NCBI GenBank assembly: GCA_947039515.1
Contig: CAMQYY010000002.1
Coordinates: 1 to 64,000 of the forward strand
DNA: 64,000 nt
Direction: 5' to 3'
Source: an uncultured Ureaplasma sp.
GTDB taxonomy: Bacteria; Bacillota_I; Bacilli_A; Mycoplasmatales; Mycoplasmoidaceae
Positions 57,155 through 64,000 of the stretch are shown here, one piece after another. Every line of letters starts with the position of its first letter. The first letter of the stretch is position 1. A model generated the notes under the pieces. The model was not told the DNA's origin. It did no database searches and was given only the letters and a program-made list of their open reading frames with translations. The position numbers were made by a program, and so were the translations under genes.

Positions 57155-58318
57155 ATGGCTAATGAACAAAATATAAATATGCCTATTAATAACCAACCAG
57201 TTGTTAAAAGTAAAATTGATTTAATTAAGTGTATTGATGAAATAGGTGTTTCATTAAAAACTCAAGAACAAGTGATAATTCCTTCTTTTGTACCAGGTGG
57301 ACAACCTACAAGAGATGAATCAACAAGAACAGGTGTATTACCACTTTTATGTTTCGGACCATCTGATCTTAAATCTGATATTTCAACTTTAGTTATTGTT
57401 AATGAGCACAAACCTGAAAGTATTTCAAATGCTATTAGAACTTATGATTTTGCTGCTGGTGTATTGACTTCAAAAGCACAAAATGAATTTAAAAAAGTAA
57501 GTAGAAAATTAGATGTTTTAAAAAGAAAATCTGCTTCAATCCAAAAAATTAGAGAAAATAGATTTGTTAATCATGCTAAAGCTTTAGATTTTTTTGCTAA
57601 ACAACAAAAAAATGATGCTACTAAGTATAATGATGCTCAAAAGAAAATTGCTGCATTAGCTATGAAAGACCCAGCAAAAGCTGAAATGCAAAAAATGAAA
57701 TTTGCACAAATTCATGATGTTCAAGCTAAAAAACTATTAAGCGTTGTATCTAATATTGAAAAAAATGATTTAACTAGTCAAAATGTTTATATTAATGAAA
57801 TTAGAAAATTTATTTCTGATAATAATGCAAATGCTGAATGAGTAAAAATTGATGTTTCTGATTTACCAAATTTAGTTTCTTTACCAGAACAACCATTAAA
57901 TCAAATTCCATTAGTTCTTGTTGATCAAGCTGGTAAAAATTATGCTAGAACTCCTTATTCAACAGTTATTGCTAAAAATACTGATGCTAAAATAGCAAAT
58001 CCAGTATCTATTATTGTTTTAGAAAAATTCAATGATATCAATGATTTAGAATTAAGATCTTTTATGCTTAAAGAATTTGCTAAGAGAGAAACTGCTACTA
58101 TTTTAGCAAATAATGAAGCTATCGGAAGACAACAAATTGCTATTGCTCAACAAGCATTAACTGTTGAATTGAGAAAAGCTGCAGCTTTTAAACAAAATTC
58201 AGTTAATTTAGCTGCATTGAATACAAGAGCAACAAATTTTAGTAATGAATTAACTCAAAAAATAGTTTCATTTAGACAAAATCATGAACAAAAATGAGCT
58301 CAAAAAATCCAAGGATAA
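57155..58318 (+). CDS. Soluble Ala/Lys/Gln-rich protein, probably abundant, function unknown
   Basis: 387 residues, not recognised. No signal peptide, membrane segment or Cys motif. An N-terminal domain of about 115 residues (PSFVPGGQPTRDEST, LPLLCFGPSDL) is followed by a helical Lys/Ala-rich region (about 115-225), a second beta-rich part (about 228-295) and a helical Ala/Gln-rich C-terminus. It is a single-gene unit with AGGAG, an extended -10 box and the strongest terminator in the window. Its composition is richer in Ala and Gly than its neighbours. That context suggests high expression, as for a structural or storage protein. Confidence 0.82.
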
Positions 58319-58340
58319 ATCCAATTTATTCTTTTAAATA

Positions 58341-58375
58341 AAAAAAAGACATATTTCATTTATGTCTTTTTTTTT
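58341..58375 (+). terminator. Strong terminator after the 57155 gene
   Basis: Seven A plus GACATA (58341-58353) pair with TATGTC plus seven T (58361-58373), a 13-bp stem with a seven-base loop, followed by more T. Confidence 0.92.
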
Positions 58376-58458
58376 ATTTAAAATATCTATTTTTATATAT
58401 TCATTTACAAGTAATTTCATTCATTTTATATATTTATCATCCATCGCTTTTTTCTATA

Positions 58459-58500
58459 TAAAAAAAATCAAACAAATAATTTTTTAATTATTTGTTTGAT
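58459..58500 (-). terminator. rpsT terminator formed by the gene's own last codons
   Basis: A perfect 15-bp inverted repeat (58467-58481 with 58486-58500, loop TTTT) is followed on the minus strand by a T8 run. The upstream arm contains the final codons of rpsT and the loop side starts at its stop codon. Confidence 0.85.
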
Positions 58501-58729
58501 TTAGCAACTTACTATTTCTTGATTTAATTCTATTAGCTTTATTTCTATGAATTCGATTATTTTTAGCACCTTTATCAACTAGCGAATATATTTTAGTTAA
58601 ATTTTCTTCTGTTGGATTTACTTTATTTTTTTTAATAGCAGTTCTCATTTCAGAATTTTTAGAATGATTTAGAAAACGCTTTTTTTCATCTTGATTATGT
58701 CTTTTTATATTCGATTGGATATTAGCCAT
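58484..58729 (-). CDS. rpsT: 30S ribosomal protein S20
   Basis: 81 residues, normal length. Basic and helical, with the S20 start MANIQSNIKRHNQDEKKRF and the IHRNKANRIKSRNSKL end. AAGGAA precedes ATG 58729. Single gene; its stop lies inside the terminator stem. Confidence 0.95.
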   Translation of the reverse strand: MANIQSNIKRHNQDEKKRFLNHSKNSEMRTAIKKNKVNPTEENLTKIYSLVDKGAKNNRIHRNKANRIKSRNSKLLNQTNN

Positions 58730-58845
58730 TTTTTTCCTTATTAATTAACAAATAAAATAATAACATATTAAAATAAAAAATGATATATATAAAATATTAA
58801 CTTATATTAATTTGATGAACTTAATAATTTTTTTTGAGGTACTTT

Positions 58846-59559
58846 ATGAATACTGGATCGACAACATTAACTTCCATGATGCCAATTTTATTTATTGTAA
58901 TTATTGGTGTAGGTATTTTCTTATATTCAAAAAATAAAAAGAAAAAAAAAGAAGAAGAAACAACCTTTGTTAATAAGAAAAAAGATACTAAAAATAATGA
59001 ACCTTGAATAATTACAAAAAAATATTTACAAGATACCAAAGAGATTGGAAAAGAAATAATTGAAATCTATGTAGCTAAGAGAAAAGATCCACGTGATATC
59101 ACTAATATGAATAAGGAAGAGAAATTAAATCATGATAAGAAATTAAAGGAATTAAAGCAATTAAAAAAAACTAATATAAATGAATATAAAATTAAAATGG
59201 ATGAAATTAAAAAGGATAAAAAAATTGCATTTCCTGAAGAATATGTAATCTTATTCAAAACAAGAAATGCTAAAACAAAAGAATTAGACGAACCAAGAGC
59301 TATTCAATGTGCAATAGTTTATAACAGAATAGCTAAAAATGATACAAGAAGAGAAGTTGTTTCTACTTTAACTAATTATGAAGAAGAAATGATTTGAATT
59401 GCTCCTATTAAAGAAAAAGATGATATCGCATTAAAAAAACGTAATGATATTAATGAAAAAAATAAGATTAATAGAATGAAGAAAGAAGAAAAAAAATCCA
59501 ATTCTAAATTTTATCAAAATCTAAATAAAACAAAAGAAAAAATAAAAAATGTTAAATAA
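58846..59559 (+). CDS. Single-pass membrane protein with a highly charged cytoplasmic domain
   Basis: 237 residues, not recognised. Residues 12-28 form one membrane segment (PILFIVIIGVGIFLY) followed directly by a poly-Lys stretch, so the remaining 205 residues should be cytoplasmic. The centre (about 85-175) looks folded, with one UGA-Trp (EEMIWIAP); the end is Lys/Asn-rich. GAGG six bases before ATG 58846. Its last 11 bases overlap the fmt start, so it is co-translated with fmt. The N-terminus is superficially YajC-like, but the domain after it is not. Confidence 0.72.
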
Positions 59560-60505
59560 AGAATATATTTTACAAAACACAAGAATTATTTTTTGTGGAA
59601 CACCATTGATAGCTAGTAGGATTCTTCAAACATTACTAGATTTAAAAGCAAATGTTATTGGATGCATTTCTCAACCAGATAGAGAATTAGATAGAAAAAA
59701 AAAAATTATTTTTTCTGAAACTAAAAAAGTAGCTATTACTAACAATATAAAACTTTTTCAACCTGAAAAAATATCAAACATTTATAATGAAATTAATGAA
59801 TTGAATCCTGATTTAATTATTACATGTGCTTATGGTCAATTTATTCCAGAAAATATTTTAAATATTCCTAAAATAGGAGCTGTAAATATTCATACGTCAC
59901 TTCTTCCAGAACTAAGAGGTGGTGCACCAATTCATCATGCCATTGTTAATGACAAAACAAAAACAGGTGTTAGTTTAATGAAGATGGTTAAAAAAATGGA
60001 TGCAGGTGATATTTTTTTTCAAAGAGAAGTTGAGATATTCATTAAGGACACTTATGATGACTTATATTTGAAGCTTATGCAAACATCAGTAGATATGATT
60101 AAAGATCACTTATATGATATTATTTCTAAAAATTATGTTTTAATACCTCAAGATGAGAATAAAGTAACTTTTGGTAATAATATTAAATTAGAAGAAACTT
60201 TTATAAATTTCAATAAGAACTCGAAAGAAATATATAATTTAATAAGAGGATTATATTCAAAACCTTCTGCTAAAATTAATTTTAACAACTCAATAATAAA
60301 AATATTAGAATCAGAGATTTCAAACTTTAAATCAAATATAAAACCTGGAACGATTTCGAAAATTGATAAAACAGGAATTTATATAACTACAAAAGATTAT
60401 GATATTTGTTTTAAAAAAATTCAATTACCATCTAAAAAACCGATATGTGTTTCAGATTTTATTAATGGAAATATTTTCTTTAAAATTAATGATTATCTAA
60501 ATTAA
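59549..60505 (+). CDS. fmt: Methionyl-tRNA formyltransferase
   Basis: 318 residues. It formylates initiator Met-tRNA using 10-formyl-THF. [10 protein letters not shown] opens the Rossmann fold; [17 protein letters not shown] holds the catalytic Asn-His, and the Asp follows in MDAGDIF. The C-terminal OB domain is present. ATG 59549 lies inside the end of the upstream gene. Confidence 0.95.
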   Translation: MLNKEYILQNTRIIFCGTPLIASRILQTLLDLKANVIGCISQPDRELDRKKKIIFSETKKVAITNNIKLFQPEKISNIYNEINELNPDLIITCAYGQFIPENILNIPKIGAVNIHTSLLPELRGGAPIHHAIVNDKTKTGVSLMKMVKKMDAGDIFFQREVEIFIKDTYDDLYLKLMQTSVDMIKDHLYDIISKNYVLIPQDENKVTFGNNIKLEETFINFNKNSKEIYNLIRGLYSKPSAKINFNNSIIKILESEISNFKSNIKPGTISKIDKTGIYITTKDYDICFKKIQLPSKKPICVSDFINGNIFFKINDYLN

Positions 60506-60519
60506 GGAGAATTATCAAT

Positions 60520-62316
60520 ATGGATAAATCAAAAATTAGAAATTTTAGTATTATAGCCCATATTGATCATGGTAAATCTACATTAAGTGACAGAATAATA
60601 GAAATGACTAATACCCTTGAAAAAAGAGAGATGCAAAACCAGATACTAGATAGTATGGATATTGAAAGAGAAAGAGGCATCACTATTAAATTAAATGCTA
60701 TTCAAATCAAATATACTGACAAAGATAATGATGAATATACGTTTCATTTAATTGACACACCAGGTCATGTTGACTTTACATACGAGGTTTCAAGAAGTTT
60801 AGCAGCTTGTGAAGGTGCTTTACTAATTATTGATGCTGCTCAAGGAATTGAAGCCCAAACATTAAGTAATGTTTATTTAGCACTTGAAAATAATTTAGAA
60901 ATAATTCCTATAATTAATAAGATTGATTTACCATCAGCTGATATAGAGAGAGTAAAGAAAGAAGTGGAAGATATAATTGGATTAGATTGTTCTAATGCTC
61001 CTTGCATTTCAGCAAAAACTGGACTTAATGTGGATTTAGTTTTAAATGCAATTATTAATGAAATTCCTGCACCAAAAATTGCAGATGATTCTTTGCCACT
61101 TTCAGCATTAATTTTTGATTCATATTATGATGCTTATAAAGGTGTTGTTTGTTTTGTTAGAATAAGAGATGGAAAAATTGCTGTTGGAGATAAAATTAAA
61201 CTTATTTCGAATGATGCAGAATTTATTGTTACTGAAGTTGGTGTTAGAACACCTAAAATAATTAATAAAAAATTTCTTGAAGCTGGTGAAGTTGGTTGAA
61301 TAGCAGCTTCTATTAGAAACATTAAAGAAATAGGTGTTGGTGATACTATTACGCTAGCTAATAATCCAACAAAAAACCCATTTCCAGGATATAAAAAAGT
61401 TTCACCAATGGTTTACTGTGGATTTTATCCTATTGATACATCAAAATATGAACTTTTTAAAGAAATTATGTTGAAAATAAGTCTTAGTGATTCCTCATTA
61501 ATATATGAATATGAAACTTCTCAAGCATTAGGATTTGGTATTAGATGTGGGTTTTTAGGTTTATTACACATGGATGTGATTAAAGAAAGAATTACTAGAG
61601 AATTTAATATTGAACTAATAGCATCAGCACCTTCTGTTTCTTATAAAATTATGAAGACAAATAATACAGTTGAATATATTGATAATCCTTCTGATTTACC
61701 TGAAAGAAATTTAATTTCTAAAATAGAAGAACCAATTGTTAAGTTAATTATTATTACTCCAGAAGAATATCTTGGTGGCATAATGGAATTGTGTCAAGAT
61801 TTTAGAGGTTCTTATGAAGATTTAGAATATTTAGATAAAACTAGAAGAAGATTAATTTATTCAATGCCATTAGCTGAAATAATGCATAATTTTTTTGATA
61901 AAATTAAATCAGCATCTAAAGGTTATGCGACCATGGATTATGAAATAAGTGGTTATAAGTCTGAAAAATTAGTTAAGGTTGATATTTTATTGAATGGTGA
62001 TAAAGTAGATGCTTTAAGTTTTATAACTCATATTGATTTTGCACAAAAGAAATCAAAACAGATTTGTTCTAAATTAAAAGATTTAATTCATAAACATCAA
62101 TTTGAAATTCCTATTCAAGCTGTTATTGGTGGAAAAATTATTGCTAGAGAAACAATTAAGGCAATGAGAAAAAATGTACTAGCTAAATGTTATGGTGGTG
62201 ATATAACTAGAAAGAAAAAATTATTAGAACAACAAAAAAAAGGAAAAGAAAAATTAAAAGCAATTGGTAGTGTTAATGTTGAACAAGATGTTTTTATAAA
62301 AATTCTTGAAAATTAA
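60520..62316 (+). CDS. lepA: Elongation factor 4 (LepA)
   Basis: 598 residues. A ribosomal GTPase that back-translocates or aids ribosome assembly under stress. GTPase motifs: [26 protein letters not shown]. Domains II, III and V follow, with the LepA-specific C-terminal block ([18 protein letters not shown]). AAGGAG is upstream. One UGA-Trp at 61297-61299. Confidence 0.97.
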
Positions 62317-62374
62317 TTATTTCCAAATGTTTTAATATTATTTAGTGCTATAAATTGAAATAGAGGTGTTTTAT

Positions 62375-62563
62375 ATGGCAAAAAAAAATGAAATAAATGT
62401 TTGAGGTGTTTTAGGAAGTTTATTCTTCGGTCTTGGATTAGGGTTAATAGTTTACTTATTAACAAAAATGTTGAACTTATCAGGATGAGTTTGATTCATT
62501 CCATTCTTTTTTTTACCACCATTTATAGGCGCTATAATATATGCGCTATCAAACGGAAAATAA
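62375..62563 (+). CDS. Small two-TM membrane protein
   Basis: 62 residues, not recognised. After a basic start (MAKKNEIN), two hydrophobic segments lie at about 10-30 and 38-58, joined by a short loop with Trp residues encoded by UGA. GAGG about eight bases before the ATG. It stands between lepA and the S10 operon with its own terminator. Small size keeps confidence moderate, but the ribosome-binding site, UGA-Trp and hydrophobic pattern favour a real gene. Confidence 0.65.
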
Positions 62564-62576
62564 TATAAATAAATAT

Positions 62577-62609
62577 AAAATAAGAATAAAGTTAATTTAT
62601 TCTTATTTT
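62577..62609 (+). terminator. Terminator before the S10 operon
   Basis: AAAATAAGAATAAA pairs with TTTATTCTTATTTT around a short loop and ends in T-rich DNA. Confidence 0.8.
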
Positions 62610-62655
62610 ATTATTGCTTTTAAATTTTAAAATGTTAAACTTTAAAAGTATTTCA

Positions 62656-62752
62656 TATAATGACATAGATTGCTGATACACTAAAAGAAGTTGTCAAGTA
62701 TCAGGTAACTAGTCAAAACAAAAAAAGATAATCAATTCGGGGGCAATAAAAT
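62656..62752 (+). promoter_or_regulatory. S10 operon promoter and leader
   Basis: TATAAT (62656-62661) predicts transcription from about 62668. The leader of about 85 nt has a TGATAC/GTATCA hairpin (62674-62703) and a G5 Shine-Dalgarno-like stretch (62738-62742) ahead of rpsJ. L4 controls the S10 leader in E. coli; a similar role here is only inference. Confidence 0.5.
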
Positions 62753-63055
62753 ATGAATAATGAATTAAGAATAAAAATATTTTCATATGACCATCTATTA
62801 TTAGATAGTTTTATAAAATCTTTGCTTAAAATACTTGAAAAAGAAAATGCAAAAATAAAAGGTCCTATTCCTTTAAAAACAAAGAAAGAAATTTTTACAA
62901 TTTTAAGATCTCCACATGTTAATAAATCAAGTAGAGAACAATTTGAAAGAAAAACTCATAAAAGATTAGTTATTATTGAAAACGTAAATCCGGCTATTAT
63001 GAATTCTTTGAAAAAAATATTACCACCAATTGGTATCAAAGTTTCAATAAAATAA
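62753..63055 (+). CDS. rpsJ: 30S ribosomal protein S10
   Basis: 100 residues. First gene of the S10 operon; S10 also works in NusB antitermination. [22 protein letters not shown] and [12 protein letters not shown] are the family core. Standard length. Confidence 0.97.
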   Translation: MNNELRIKIFSYDHLLLDSFIKSLLKILEKENAKIKGPIPLKTKKEIFTILRSPHVNKSSREQFERKTHKRLVIIENVNPAIMNSLKKILPPIGIKVSIK

Positions 63056-63083
63056 TTTAAATTATATAAAATAAGGAAATATT

Positions 63084-63803
63084 ATGAAAGCAATCTTAGG
63101 AACAAAAATTGGAATGACTCACGTTTTTGCAAAAGACGGTAGATCAATACCAGTTACAATAATTCATATTGAACCTAATCAAGTATTAGAAGTAAGAACA
63201 AAAGAAAAAGATGGTTATGATGCTATTCAAGTTGGCTATATGTCAATCAGTGATAAAAATGTTACCAAAGCAAGAAAAGGTCATTTTGAAAAAAATCAAT
63301 CTGATTCAAAAAGATTTATTAGAGAATTTAGAGATGTAACTGGTTATAAAACTAGTGATTTACTTAAAGTTGATTTATTCAATAATGGTGATATTGTTGA
63401 TGTACAAGCCTTTAGTAAAGGTCATGGTTTTACAGGTTCTATTAAAAGACATAATTTTGGAATCGGTCCAATGGGACATGGTGCAGGTTATCCACATAGA
63501 TATGTAGGTTCAATTTCTGGTGGTCGTGGTGGTAGCCAAGCTCAAAGAGTTTTTAAAGGTCAAAAAATGCCAGGTCATTATGGTCATGAAAAAACTACAA
63601 TTCATAATTTAACAATAGTTGATGTTCAATTAGACAAAAATTTAATTTTAATAAAAGGTGCTGTTCCAGGTCCTAATAAAAGTTTGGTTAAAATAAGACA
63701 AACAGCTAGACATTTAAATAAAAAAAATGTGATTGAATTAATTAATTTAAATTCAAGTGTAAAAAGTGAACCAATTATTGAAATTTCTGAAAACAAAGGG
63801 TAG
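63084..63803 (+). CDS. rplC: 50S ribosomal protein L3
   Basis: 239 residues, slightly longer than the usual 210 because of a C-terminal tail. ILGTKIGMTHVF starts the protein, and the central loop GSIKRHNFGIGPMGHG reaches the peptidyl transferase region. AAGGAA precedes the ATG. Second in the S10 operon. Confidence 0.97.
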   Translation: MKAILGTKIGMTHVFAKDGRSIPVTIIHIEPNQVLEVRTKEKDGYDAIQVGYMSISDKNVTKARKGHFEKNQSDSKRFIREFRDVTGYKTSDLLKVDLFNNGDIVDVQAFSKGHGFTGSIKRHNFGIGPMGHGAGYPHRYVGSISGGRGGSQAQRVFKGQKMPGHYGHEKTTIHNLTIVDVQLDKNLILIKGAVPGPNKSLVKIRQTARHLNKKNVIELINLNSSVKSEPIIEISENKG

Positions 63804-63809
63804 TTAACA

Positions 63810-64000
63810 ATGACTGATATTAAAATATATGATATTGATGGTAATAGTAAATCTAAATTTAAATTAGATAAAGAACTATTAGTTGATGTTCCTCATCAAC
63901 AAGCAATATTTGATTGTGTTATAGCAGAAGATGCTGGTATGAGACAAGGAACTCACTCAACTTTAACAAAAGGTGAAGTTAGAGGTGGTGGTAGAAAACC
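63810..64000 (+). CDS. rplD: 50S ribosomal protein L4, 5' part
   Basis: Visible: 63 residues, cut by the window end. VDVPHQQAIFDCVIAED corresponds to the start of the L4 fold, and MRQGTHSTLTKGEVRGGGRKP is the exit-tunnel loop. Six bases separate it from rplC. L4 is the classical regulator of this operon. Confidence 0.95.
   Translation, partial: MTDIKIYDIDGNSKSKFKLDKELLVDVPHQQAIFDCVIAEDAGMRQGTHSTLTKGEVRGGGRK

Noticed and set aside
58376-58458. A possible small gene between the 57155 terminator and rpsT
   Set aside because: AT-rich, with no open frame having a ribosome-binding site; it lies between two terminators.

Overview
The window is AT-rich, gene-dense DNA from a wall-less bacterium of the class Mollicutes that uses genetic code 4. 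UGA must be read as tryptophan: almost every housekeeping gene has in-frame TGA codons, many at conserved Trp positions (for example the LWIARIN motif of ribosomal protein L20 and the WYPGHM start of RbgA), and all genes end in TAA or TAG. No rRNA, tRNA, CRISPR array, transposase or prophage was seen. The genus cannot be fixed from the window. Rubrerythrin, a class Ia ribonucleotide reductase, two MEP-isoprenoid genes and a complete SUF system argue for a lineage outside the most reduced Mycoplasma species.

Layout. 1-746 is the 5' part of a repeat-rich Pro/Gln/Glu protein on the minus strand. A symmetric divergent promoter region separates it from a long plus-strand run (854-12388): degV, small proteins, coaD, rubrerythrin, acpP, a choline-kinase-like phosphotransferase, obg, nadE, pheS-pheT, a tail-anchored protein and cmk. 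RNase HIII and a 584-residue unknown protein lie on the minus strand (12392-15041). 15114-19873 holds a two-TM acidic membrane protein, infC-rpmI-rplT and a long coiled-coil protein. Next come mnmA, ffh-rbgA (minus), mutM, and a minus-strand nrdB-nrdA-ispD unit with ispF beside it. ligA, trxB, an ABC ATPase, a very long secA, RNase J, coaX and uvrB follow.

48401-40874 is a tightly overlapping minus-strand operon: miaB (with an N-terminal extension), gmk, rlmN, prpC, pknB, rsgA, pgi. A 1176-residue lipoprotein precedes it (52001-48471). 52112-57081 is a sufC-sufD / sufS-sufU-sufB locus split by an opposite-strand peroxiredoxin. The right end has a single-gene unit for an abundant-looking soluble protein of unknown function, rpsT, fmt, lepA, and the start of the S10 ribosomal operon (rpsJ, rplC, rplD cut by the window end).

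Themes. (1) Redox and iron-sulfur chemistry: rubrerythrin, 2-Cys peroxiredoxin, thioredoxin reductase, SUF assembly, and Fe-S radical-SAM enzymes (MiaB, RlmN). (2) A set of unrecognised proteins combining CxxC pairs, coiled coils, acidic tracts and low-complexity repeats (1-746, 1986-2615, 15114-16784, 18140-19873, and the long tail of SecA) that looks like a lineage-specific scaffold or cytoskeletal repertoire. (3) Compact genome use: stop codons overlap start codons, and several rho-independent terminators lie inside the 3' ends of coding sequences.
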